From assembly GCA_027311205.1 (NCBI GenBank), contig DAICZI010000003.1, positions 3,528 to 18,739 of the forward strand: DNA of 15,212 nt, read 5' to 3'. Under the pieces are notes generated by a model that was not told the DNA's origin, made no database searches, and worked only from the letters and a program-made list of their open reading frames with translations. Positions 1 to 6,162 of this stretch are shown in pieces; the stretch's first letter is position 1; every line of letters begins with the position of its first letter. The position numbers and the translations under genes were made by a program. Source of the stretch: Beijerinckiaceae bacterium. Its GTDB lineage: Bacteria; Pseudomonadota; Alphaproteobacteria; Rhizobiales; Beijerinckiaceae.

Positions 1-845
1 CCGGCATTGTGCTGACCCGCACCGATGGCGATGGCCGTGGCGGCGCGGCGCTGTCGATGCGCGCGGTCACGGGGCGTCCGGTCAAGCTGATCGGTACCGG
101 CGAGAAGATGGACGGACTCGACGAGTTCAACCCGACGCGCATCGCCAATCGTATCCTCGGCATGGGCGACATCGTGGCGCTGGTCGAGCGCGCCGCAGCC
201 AATATTGATGCCGACAAGGCGCAAAAGCTCGCCGAGCGCATGAGCAAGGGCCGGTTTGATCTCAATGATCTTTCGGAGCAACTGGCGCAGATCGAGAAAA
301 TTGGCGGGCTTGGCGGGATCATGGGCATGTTGCCCGGCATGGCGAAAATGAAGGATCAGCTCGCCGCCGCCAACATCGATGACCGCGTGGTCAAACGCCA
401 GCGGGCGATGATTTCGTCGATGACCGCCAAAGAGCGGCGTGACCCGGATATTCTGAAGGCTTCGCGCAAAAAGCGCATTGCGGCGGGCAGTGGCACCAAG
501 GTTGAGGACATCAACCGGCTGCTGAAGCAGCATCGTCAAATGGCCGACATGATGAAGCAAATGGGTGCGGCCCAGGGCAAGCGCGGCATGATGGGCAAAA
601 TGGCTGGCATGATGGGCATGGGCGGCGGGATGCCGGGCGGGATGCCCGTGCCAACGCCCGAAGAGATCGCTGCCCTGCAAAGGCAAATGGGCGGGGCCTT
701 GCCACCGCCGGGTGCCGGGCTGCCCGCGATGCCACCGGCCATGCCGACGGGCGCACCGCGTCTGCCCGGCGGATTGCCGGGCCTTGGTGGCGGCAAGCTG
801 CCGGGGCTTGGCGGCTTCAACCCCTTCGGGGGCAAGAAAAAGTGA
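1..845 (+). CDS. ffh: Signal recognition particle protein Ffh (SRP54), 3' part
   Basis: The reading frame is already open at position 3, so the gene enters from the left and only its last ~280 codons are here. Ffh is the GTPase that, with 4.5S RNA, binds signal peptides emerging from ribosomes and delivers them to the FtsY receptor at the membrane. Visible parts are the end of the NG GTPase domain (GIVLTRTDGDGRGGAAL, the G4 specificity motif, and IGTGEKMDGL), the linker ILGMGDIVALVE, and the methionine-rich M domain with its finger loop (GGIMGMLPGM) and the RNA-binding helix SGTKVEDINRLLKQH. After this comes a tail of about 90 residues rich in Gly, Met and Pro, ending FNPFGGKKK. TRxD in place of TKxD and such a tail are usual in alphaproteobacteria. 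rpsP follows 77 bp downstream with no terminator between, so the two may be co-transcribed. Confidence 0.97.
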   Translation, partial: GIVLTRTDGDGRGGAALSMRAVTGRPVKLIGTGEKMDGLDEFNPTRIANRILGMGDIVALVERAAANIDADKAQKLAERMSKGRFDLNDLSEQLAQIEKIGGLGGIMGMLPGMAKMKDQLAAANIDDRVVKRQRAMISSMTAKERRDPDILKASRKKRIAAGSGTKVEDINRLLKQHRQMADMMKQMGAAQGKRGMMGKMAGMMGMGGGMPGGMPVPTPEEIAALQRQMGGALPPPGAGLPAMPPAMPTGAPRLPGGLPGLGGGKLPGLGGFNPFGGKKK

Positions 846-922
846 GTTTGGCGCTGGTGCCCTCCCGAAGTCCAGCCGCCCATTGTGATCGGGTTTCGAA
901 AAACGTATGAAAGGTTGAACTT

Positions 923-1285
923 ATGTCTCTGAAAATTCGTCTGTCGCGCGGCGGTGCCAAGAAGCGCCCGCATTATTCGATCGTGGTGGCTGATGCGCGG
1001 ATGCCGCGCGATGGCCGCTTCATCGAGAAGCTCGGCACGTTTGATCCGCTCAAGAAAAAGGATGACGCCACCCGCGTCGTCATGGATACCGAAAGCGCCA
1101 AGGCGTGGATTGCCAAGGGCGCACAGCCGACCGATCGCGTGCAGCGGCTTCTTGTCGGCATCGGGGTTGGCGAGCGCGTCGCGCACAACAACCCTGAAAA
1201 GGCAAAGCCGAAGAAAAAGGCGCAAGAGCGCGCTGCTGCCGCCGCCAAGGCCGCTGAAGCCGCTGCCGCACCGGCTGCAGACTAA
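923..1285 (+). CDS. rpsP: 30S ribosomal protein S16
   Basis: A 120-residue small-subunit ribosomal protein that binds 16S rRNA early in assembly. The N-terminus ([20 protein letters not shown]), followed by [21 protein letters not shown], is the standard S16 fold, and TDRVQRLL is also conserved. Residues from about 90 onward are a Lys- then Ala-rich extension, longer than the ~80-residue E. coli protein and typical of alphaproteobacteria. GAAAGG at 909-914 lies 8 bases before the ATG and fixes the start. The gene follows ffh, as in many alphaproteobacteria, but the usual next genes (rimM, trmD, rplS) are missing; a strong terminator lies 6 bp after the stop. Confidence 0.98.
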   Translation: MSLKIRLSRGGAKKRPHYSIVVADARMPRDGRFIEKLGTFDPLKKKDDATRVVMDTESAKAWIAKGAQPTDRVQRLLVGIGVGERVAHNNPEKAKPKKKAQERAAAAAKAAEAAAAPAAD

Positions 1286-1291
1286 AGCCAA

Positions 1292-1317
1292 GGGCCGCCG
1301 CGAGGTGGCCCTTTTTT
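1292..1317 (+). terminator. Intrinsic terminator of rpsP
   Basis: GGGCCGCC (1292-1299) pairs with GGTGGCCC (1304-1311) through one G-U wobble, enclosing a GCGA (GNRA) tetraloop, and six T follow directly (1312-1317). This is a textbook rho-independent terminator. It ends the ffh-rpsP transcript right after rpsP. Confidence 0.93.
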
Positions 1318-1392
1318 CATGGGCACACGACTTTCGGGGGCACCCGACCAGCCCGCCCTGAGCCCCAGTCTCGCAGTGAGAGCCACCCCAAA

Positions 1393-2145
1393 ATGAGCCT
1401 TGATGATTTTGCCCGCCGTCTGGCCGACAGCCAATCCAGCCCCACGCACCTGACCTTGCAGGATTTCACCCCGCCACGGGATGCTTCCGAAGCCATGCAG
1501 GTGCAAGCCGCGAGCCTGCGCTGGATCGGCGCGGAGGTCGGCGGCTTCAAACTGGGTTTTGCCGCTGACGGCACCGCCATTGCCGGGCCGATGCTGCAAC
1601 CCACCATCACGCCGGCACCCGCGAGGCTCATCCTGCCCGCTCGCGGCGGCTTGCTGGCCGAAGTCGAAATCGCCTTCCGTCTCAGTCAGGACCTGCCGCG
1701 CCGGGAACGGCCCTACCTGCGCAATGAGATCATGGCGCATGTGGGAGAGGTGCTGATCGGGATTGAATGGCTGTGCACAAGGCTGGACGCCGCAGCGGCA
1801 GCGAATTTCCCGGCGTGGCTGGCCGATCGCCTCGGCAATCATGGCTATGTGACGGGCGCGTGTGTCAGCCCGGCGCAGATCGGCGATTTGCAGCATCAGC
1901 GCACCAAAGTGCAGGTCAACGGCGTGAATGTGCACGACAAGATCGGCGGTCATCCGCAAAATGATCCGCTCATGCCGCTGCTGGCCTATGCCAATGCGCA
2001 AAATGATGCGCTGGGTGGCCTGAAGGCCGGAATGGTGATCACCACCGGGTCGCTGATCACGCCTTTGCCGATCACGCGGCCCTGCGAGATCAGCGCCGGG
2101 ATCGAAGGCATTGGCGCTATCGCCGCGTCAATCGTCGCCGCCTGA
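1393..2145 (+). CDS. 2-keto-4-pentenoate hydratase / FAH-family protein
   Basis: A 250-residue cytosolic protein of the 2-oxopent-4-enoate hydratase group (MhpD/XylJ-like, fumarylacetoacetate hydrolase fold). Proven members add water to 2-hydroxypenta-2,4-dienoate, or decarboxylate related 2-oxo acids, in meta-cleavage of aromatic rings. Seen here: GGFKLGF (51-57, family GWKVG), the metal-binding E-x-E in LLAEVEIAFRL (E90, E92), a third acidic residue in IGIEWLCTRLD (E125, family ALEIVDSR), and MVITTGSL near the C-terminus. Length fits the family (~260). No ring-cleavage genes are nearby, so the true substrate is open. The Shine-Dalgarno sequence is poor (GAGAG about 10 bases upstream). Its last 18 bp overlap the 3' end of mobA on the other strand. 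Confidence 0.82.
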   Translation: MSLDDFARRLADSQSSPTHLTLQDFTPPRDASEAMQVQAASLRWIGAEVGGFKLGFAADGTAIAGPMLQPTITPAPARLILPARGGLLAEVEIAFRLSQDLPRRERPYLRNEIMAHVGEVLIGIEWLCTRLDAAAAANFPAWLADRLGNHGYVTGACVSPAQIGDLQHQRTKVQVNGVNVHDKIGGHPQNDPLMPLLAYANAQNDALGGLKAGMVITTGSLITPLPITRPCEISAGIEGIGAIAASIVAA

Positions 2146-2754
2146 CATCTGGCGGAGCAGCGCTTCGGCGTCGGCGAGGTCTGCTGGATTGTTGATATTG
2201 AAAAATGGATCATGGGGCAGGTGGTCCCATGCCACGCTGCGTGAACCCAGCCGCTGCAAAACCTTGCTGACAGCGCGCATCTCCTCCTCGACCACCATGA
2301 CCCGCAAGGCATCACGCACAGCCAGCGGCCAAAGCGTGATGGCCGGGTGCAGAGCGCCGTTGGATGCGGCAGTGGCCGGGCGGGCCGCGTCAGGTTTGCT
2401 GGCCACGGCCAGGCGCGCCGCCAGATCATCCGGCGCAAAGGGCGTATCGACCGGCAGGCTGAGCATGTGCATGACGCCGGGGGCTTCGCGCTCCAGCCAG
2501 TCAAGCCCGGCAAGGATGCCGGCCAGCGGCCCCTGAAAGCCCGGCAAATCATCGGCGATGACGCGCGCCGCGCCAAAGGCCGCAAAGCGGGCAGGGTCGC
2601 CCGCTGCGCTGATGAGCACGGGGGTGCATGACCGCGCCAGACCGGCGAGGGCGTAGCTGACAAGCGCCTTGCCGCCGAGCCTGACCAGCGCCTTGTCCTG
2701 GCCACCGAGGCGGCGCGCCTGCCCACCAGCCAGAACCAGGCCCGCGACCTGCAT
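2128..2754 (-). CDS. mobA: Molybdenum cofactor guanylyltransferase MobA
   Basis: Transfers GMP from GTP to molybdopterin to make the MGD cofactor of DMSO-reductase-family enzymes such as formate dehydrogenase and nitrate reductase. It is cytosolic and 208 residues long from the chosen start. Motifs: the nucleotide-binding loop LAGGQARRLGGQDKAL (8-23), GPLAGI (75-80) and LPVDTPF (100-106, D103 the Mg-binding aspartate). The ATG at 2754 is preferred because GAGGTG sits 6 bases before it; a GTG three codons upstream (2763) is possible. It begins 10 bp after the DUF2474-type gene and looks like the last gene of the cydAB operon. The stop lies inside the converging hydratase gene, and no terminator is visible between them. 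Confidence 0.92.
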   Translation of the reverse strand: MQVAGLVLAGGQARRLGGQDKALVRLGGKALVSYALAGLARSCTPVLISAAGDPARFAAFGAARVIADDLPGFQGPLAGILAGLDWLEREAPGVMHMLSLPVDTPFAPDDLAARLAVASKPDAARPATAASNGALHPAITLWPLAVRDALRVMVVEEEMRAVSKVLQRLGSRSVAWDHLPHDPFFNINNPADLADAEALLRQMSGGDD

Positions 2755-2764
2755 CGCCGTCACC

Positions 2765-2875
2765 TCACTTCAGCACAAAATGCAGGGCAAGCGCCACAAC
2801 GCCAAGCCCCGCCACCGACGCGGCCCACAGGCCGACAAACCAGAGCAGGCGGGTGCCGAGATGCGGCCGGGTCAA
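2765..2875 (-). CDS. DUF2474-type small membrane protein downstream of cydB
   Basis: A 36-codon gene starting with TTG. The TTG overlaps the cydB stop (CAT TGA read as TTG A), and AGGAGG at 2882-2887, a full Shine-Dalgarno match, lies 6 bases upstream within the last cydB codons. The peptide begins TRPHLGTRLLWFVGLWAASV and continues with a hydrophobic stretch to LHFVLK, giving a basic N-terminus and one transmembrane helix at about 10-33. Its composition and position match DUF2474, a family of tiny proteins found after cydB/cioB. The family has no settled function; by analogy with CydX it may be a structural or stabilising subunit of the bd oxidase (inference). It lacks the MWYFAW-like start of CydX. 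mobA begins 10 bp further on. Confidence 0.8.
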   Translation of the reverse strand: MTRPHLGTRLLWFVGLWAASVAGLGVVALALHFVLK

Positions 2876-3876
2876 TGATAGCCTCCTGCCGGATCAAGCT
2901 TGCCACGAAAAATCCAGTAGGAGAACGCCGTATAGGCGAGAATGACCGGCACCAGCGCCACGGCACCATAAAGCAGGAATTGCAAGCTGCTGGTGGGTGC
3001 TGCTGCCTGCCAGATGGTGACGGATTGAGGCACGATATACGGATAAAAGCTGATGCCAAGCCCGATATAGGTGAGCACAAACAAGGCGAGAGCCGCCAGG
3101 AAAGGTTGATAATCTAGCTCTTCGCCAAGACTGTACATCAGCCTGTAGCCAGCAAAGGCCACCAGCAAGGGCACGGGTGCGGCATAAAGGATCGCTGGAA
3201 ACGACAGCCAGCGATGGAAATAGGTGCCGTTGAGAAAAGGCGTCCACAGGCTAACAATCACGATAAGCGCCAGCATGGCGACGCCCGCAACGCGCGCAAC
3301 GGACCTTGCCCACAGTTGCAGCGCGCCAGTGGTTTTCATGTTGACCCAGGTTGAGCCCAGCAGCACATAGCCGACGGTCAGAGCCACGGCGGTGAGCAGA
3401 CTGAAGGGTGTCAGCCAGTTCCACCAGCCGCCTGCATAGGCACGTCCGACGACCGGAATGCCCTGCACAAGGGCACCCAATGCCAGCCCCTGCGCCAAAG
3501 CTGCCACCAGCGATCCTGCAAAAAATGCGGCATCCCAGATGAATTTGCCGCGACGCGTGCGCCAGCGGAACTCGAACGCCACCCCGCGCAGCACCAGCCC
3601 CAGCAACATTGCCATCAGCGGCGCATAGAGGGCGGGCATGATGATCGCATAGGCCAGAGGAAACACGGCAAACAGGCCACCGCCGCCAAAAATCAACCAG
3701 GTTTCGTTGCCATCCCACACAGGAGCAACCGCGTTCATCATCAGGTCACGCTTTTCCTCGTCCCCGGCAAAAGGAAACAAGATGCCAATGCCCAGATCAA
3801 AGCCGTCGAGAATAACATAGGCCAGCACCGCAAAAGCGATAAGTCCGGCCCAGACAAAGGGTAGGTCGAAGGTCAT
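2872..3876 (-). CDS. cydB: Cytochrome bd (cyanide-insensitive type) oxidase subunit II
   Basis: Subunit II of the inner-membrane quinol oxidase that reduces O2 to water without pumping protons. From the ATG at 3876 it is 334 residues, typical for CioB/CydB of the short type. The N-terminus MTFDLPFVWAGLIAFAVLAY with DGFDLGIG (24-31), VWDGNETWLIFGGGG (53-67) and the C-terminal PAGGYH are family hallmarks; eight or nine membrane helices can be traced. The frame stays open upstream to 3999, but that part overlaps cydA and is not family-like, so it is excluded. cydA ends 22 bp upstream. The last codons hold the ribosome binding site of the next gene. Confidence 0.97.
   Translation of the reverse strand: MTFDLPFVWAGLIAFAVLAYVILDGFDLGIGILFPFAGDEEKRDLMMNAVAPVWDGNETWLIFGGGGLFAVFPLAYAIIMPALYAPLMAMLLGLVLRGVAFEFRWRTRRGKFIWDAAFFAGSLVAALAQGLALGALVQGIPVVGRAYAGGWWNWLTPFSLLTAVALTVGYVLLGSTWVNMKTTGALQLWARSVARVAGVAMLALIVIVSLWTPFLNGTYFHRWLSFPAILYAAPVPLLVAFAGYRLMYSLGEELDYQPFLAALALFVLTYIGLGISFYPYIVPQSVTIWQAAAPTSSLQFLLYGAVALVPVILAYTAFSYWIFRGKLDPAGGYH
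2882..2887 (-). promoter_or_regulatory. Shine-Dalgarno site embedded in cydB codons
   Basis: AGGAGG on the minus strand lies 6 bases before the TTG at 2875. It is formed by the GCA GGA GGC codons of the CydB C-terminus (Pro-Ala-Gly-Gly-Tyr-His). It decides the unusual TTG start of the DUF2474-type gene and suggests translational coupling to cydB. Confidence 0.8.
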
Positions 3877-3898
3877 TCTCTTTGTTTCCGCTTTTGAA

Positions 3899-5314
3899 TT
3901 ATGCGAACGGGGCGACACGATGGCTGGAGGCCAGCCCTGCAACAGGCGTGATCCCCGCTGCCCGCGACGGGCCGTGGTCTTCGAAATCGGTCTCGTCACT
4001 GCCAGGCGTGCGGTTCATCAGCCGCAACAGATAAAACACACCCGCCCCGAAAACTGAAAAATAGATCACGACAAACATCAGCAGCGACGCGGCCACCGCC
4101 GGCGCGGCAATTGGCGAAATCGACTGGTCAGTGCGCAGCAACCCATAGATCGTGTAGGGCTGTCGGCCCACCTCCGTGGTGATCCAGCCCGCCAGCACGG
4201 CTATGAACCCGGCAGGTGCCAGCGCCAGTGCGGCCCAGCGCAGCGCGACGTTGTCATAGAGACGCCCGCGCCATCGCAGATAAAGGCCCCACAGACCGAA
4301 GCCGGCCATGGCAAAGCCCAGCGCCACCATCAGGCGAAAGCTGAAAAACACCACAGTCGAATCCGGCTGCTCGTTGCGTGGCCAATGCTTCAGGCCGGTG
4401 ATGCTGCCGTTCAGGCTGTGGGTGAGAATCAGGGCACCCAGATAAGGGATTTCGATCTTGTCATGGGTGGTTTGCGCTTTCATGTCCGGAATGCCGAAGA
4501 GGATCAGCGGCGTGTGCGGCTTTGTCGTGAAATCCCCCTCCATTGCGGCAATCTTGGCGGGTTGGTGCTCCAAAGTATTGATGCCATGAGCGTCACCGGC
4601 GAGAATTTGCAGCGGCGCGACAATCGCTGCCATCCACAGTGCCATCGAGAACATCAGCCGCGCCACGCGGTTGGTGTTGTCGCTCAGCAGATGAAAGGCG
4701 CCAACCCCGCCTACAGCAAAGGCCGTGGTGAGATAGGCGGCCAGCACCATATGCACCAGGCGATAGGGGAACGAGGGGTTGAAAATCACCGCCATCCAGT
4801 CCAGCGGAATATATTGGCCCTGGGCATTGATGCCAAAGCCGGCGGGAGTCTGCATCCAACTGTTCACCGCCAGAATCCAGAAGGCAGAAAACAATGTCCC
4901 GGCGGCGACCATGACGGTCGCGAAGAAATGCAGCGCGCGCCCGACTTTCTGTTCGCCAAACAGCATCACGCCCAAGAAGCCGGCCTCCAGGAAAAACGCC
5001 GACATCACCTCGTAGCCCATCAGCGGCCCGATCACCGGCCCGGCCTTGTCTGAAAATACGCTCCAGTTGGTGCCAAACTGATAGCTCATGACAAGGCCGG
5101 AGACGACGCCCATGCCAAAAACCACGGCGAAAATCTTTTTCCAATAATCAAAGGCGGATTTATAGGCATCGTCCCCGCGCAGGAGCCACAGGCCTTCCAG
5201 AACGGCCAGAAAGCTGGCAATTCCAATCGAGAAGGCTGGAAACAGGATATGCACCGCCATGGTGAAGGCAAACTGGCCGCGCGCCAGCAGCGCCGCATCT
5301 AGGTGGTTCATCAT
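3899..5314 (-). CDS. cydA: Cytochrome bd (cyanide-insensitive type) oxidase subunit I
   Basis: Subunit I of the bd quinol oxidase, carrying the haems and the quinol site; 471 residues. Haem ligands by alignment with E. coli CydA are H22 (in RGQFAFTMAVHILF), H188 (RLVHMV) and M329 (FRLMVALGF). Conserved acidic residues E102, E110 and E381 (GWITTEVGRQPY) are present. The Q-loop is short and contains GDAHGINTLEHQPAKIAAME, the form of CioA enzymes that resist cyanide, so cioA is an equally apt name. Two ATGs are adjacent (5314, 5311); GAGG 7 bases before 5314 favours the first. cydB, a DUF2474-type peptide and mobA follow on the same strand. Assembly genes cydDC are not in the window. Confidence 0.97.
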   Translation of the reverse strand: MMNHLDAALLARGQFAFTMAVHILFPAFSIGIASFLAVLEGLWLLRGDDAYKSAFDYWKKIFAVVFGMGVVSGLVMSYQFGTNWSVFSDKAGPVIGPLMGYEVMSAFFLEAGFLGVMLFGEQKVGRALHFFATVMVAAGTLFSAFWILAVNSWMQTPAGFGINAQGQYIPLDWMAVIFNPSFPYRLVHMVLAAYLTTAFAVGGVGAFHLLSDNTNRVARLMFSMALWMAAIVAPLQILAGDAHGINTLEHQPAKIAAMEGDFTTKPHTPLILFGIPDMKAQTTHDKIEIPYLGALILTHSLNGSITGLKHWPRNEQPDSTVVFFSFRLMVALGFAMAGFGLWGLYLRWRGRLYDNVALRWAALALAPAGFIAVLAGWITTEVGRQPYTIYGLLRTDQSISPIAAPAVAASLLMFVVIYFSVFGAGVFYLLRLMNRTPGSDETDFEDHGPSRAAGITPVAGLASSHRVAPFA

Positions 5315-5339
5315 CTGATTGCCTCATCATATTCTTGTT

Positions 5340-5351
5340 TTCATATATGAA
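5340..5351. promoter_or_regulatory. 12-bp palindrome upstream of cydA
   Basis: TTCATATATGAA is a perfect palindrome lying 26-37 bases upstream of the cydA ATG. It could be an operator, or its TATA core could serve as a -10 region; no good -35 partner is seen. It does not match an FNR box (TTGAT-N4-ATCAA). Confidence 0.4.
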
Positions 5352-5405
5352 CTGGACGCGGATGAACGGCAAGGCTTATATCGTCGCAGCGTCGCCGCGA
5401 ACAGA

Positions 5406-5436
5406 ATGGCGAAGCGCTCTGGTAAAACTTCGCCAT
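5406..5436. repeat. 9-bp perfect inverted repeat, 13-base spacer
   Basis: ATGGCGAAG (5406-5414) and CTTCGCCAT (5428-5436) are exact inverted copies around a 13-base AT-richer centre. The repeat lies in the gap between cydA (minus) and the small exported protein (plus). It lacks a T-run, so it is not an intrinsic terminator; it may be a protein-binding site or a leader hairpin. Confidence 0.45.
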
Positions 5437-5537
5437 ACCGATTAAATACGCTCCCAGCCGTGGACGTCAACAATCCAGGCGGCAGGTCTGGAATGTCCGG
5501 GCGTCTGTCTCAACATTGATCTTTGGGAGTTTTGGAT

Positions 5538-5837
5538 ATGAAAAAGATTGCAATTGCCGCCCTCATCGTTGCCAGCTTTGGCTTTGCAGCAGGGGCGCAG
5601 GCAAAAGGTTGCTTGAAGGGCGCAGCGGCTGGCGCCGTGGCCGGGCATTTCGCTCATCACACGATTCTGGGCGCTCTGGGTGGCTGCGTTGCCGGCCACG
5701 AAGCCGCCAAAATGGCCGCCCGGCGCAAGAAAGCCGAAGAAATGAAGGCCATGCAGCAGCAACAGCAGGGCATTCAGCCCGCCAACCCCGGTGCAGTTCC
5801 CTCGCCGTCGCCGGCGGTTCCTGCCAACAACAACTAA
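5538..5837 (+). CDS. Small exported glycine-zipper-like protein, function unknown
   Basis: A 99-residue protein beginning MKKIAIAALIVASFGFAAGA with a clear Sec signal peptide, probable cleavage AQA/KG after residue 22. The mature part has a glycine-spaced hydrophobic segment (KGAAAGAVAGH..GALGGCVAGH, about 27-54) resembling glycine-zipper proteins, two cysteines (C25, C50) and His residues near it. A basic/charged helix (AAKMAARRKKAEEMKAM) follows, then five Gln and a Pro/Asn-rich end. It is probably periplasmic or membrane-associated. Start: GGGAG lies 8 bases before the ATG at 5538; a TTG five codons upstream in frame overlaps that site and is rejected. Its stop is 17 bp from the converging tRNA-Gly. 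Similar small proteins are widespread in rhizobia-like genomes without assigned function. Confidence 0.82.
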   Translation: MKKIAIAALIVASFGFAAGAQAKGCLKGAAAGAVAGHFAHHTILGALGGCVAGHEAAKMAARRKKAEEMKAMQQQQQGIQPANPGAVPSPSPAVPANNN

Positions 5838-5854
5838 GTTCGACAAAAAGTGGA

Positions 5855-5929
5855 TGGAGCGGGCGATCGGGATCGAACCGACGACATATAGCTTGGGAAG
5901 CTATCGTTCTACCACTGAACTACGCCCGC
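5855..5929 (-). tRNA. tRNA-Gly (anticodon CCC)
   Basis: Complete cloverleaf on the minus strand: acceptor GCGGGCG/CGCCCGC, D stem GTTC/GAAC with an AGTGGTA loop, anticodon stem ATAGC/GCTAT with loop TTCCCAA (anticodon CCC, complement at 5895-5897), T stem GTCGG/CCGAT around TTCGATC, discriminator T and an encoded CCA (5855-5857). It reads GGG glycine codons. Confidence 0.97.
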
Positions 5930-5941
5930 GTTTCGGCTCGC

Positions 5942-5969
5942 ACCATAGCCAGAACGCGGGCGCAGTCAA
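5942..5969 (-). promoter_or_regulatory. Promoter of tRNA-Gly
   Basis: On the minus strand TTGACT (5969-5964) is followed after 16 bases by TATGGT (5947-5942). The predicted start, about 7 bases on, leaves a leader of about six bases before the tRNA, as expected for a sigma-70-type tRNA promoter. Confidence 0.6.
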
Positions 5970-6110
5970 CGCCTGATCGGGGGGCTGGTTCGGCATTTTG
6001 ACGACGACGGGCTTATCCCCGGAAGCGAACGCCTGAGGCGCGAGGCCACGGCGCTTGTCTGCGGCCTTCAGGGAAAGCATGTGCCTCGAGGGCAGGCTTT
6101 CAATGCCGCG

Positions 6111-6136
6111 CCAAACCGCTTAAGGCAGGGGTTTGG
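6111..6136 (+). repeat. Inverted repeat in the mfd upstream region
   Basis: CCAAACC (6111-6117) and GGTTTGG (6130-6136) are exact inverted copies 12 bases apart, ending 26 bases before the mfd start. They could form a leader hairpin in mfd mRNA. There is no T-run, so it is not a standard terminator. No convincing mfd promoter was found in 5970-6162. Confidence 0.3.
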
Positions 6137-6162
6137 TTTCATCTGGTGCTGATCGCTAACCC

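Noticed and set aside
3..30. TRTD in place of TKxD in the Ffh GTPase G4 motif as a possible defect
   Set aside because: Arg at this site is common in alphaproteobacterial Ffh; the rest of the motif is normal.
883..911. Promoter-like TTGTGA-N17-TATGAA before rpsP
   Set aside because: The start it implies would fall after the Shine-Dalgarno sequence and almost on the ATG, so it could not give a translatable leader.
536..1291. 251-codon minus-strand frame across ffh and rpsP
   Set aside because: Pro/Gly-rich shadow of the Ffh tail and S16; crosses two certain genes.
3877..3999. 41-codon N-terminal extension of CydB
   Set aside because: It overlaps cydA, is not membrane-like, and the ATG at 3876 matches the standard CydB N-terminus.
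4385..5053. 222-codon open frame on the plus strand
   Set aside because: Antisense to cydA, whose haem ligands and motifs are unmistakable; no ribosome site or family features.
5320..5537. FNR or similar anaerobic box for the bd oxidase operon
   Set aside because: No TTGAT-N4-ATCAA-like sequence was found in the gap.
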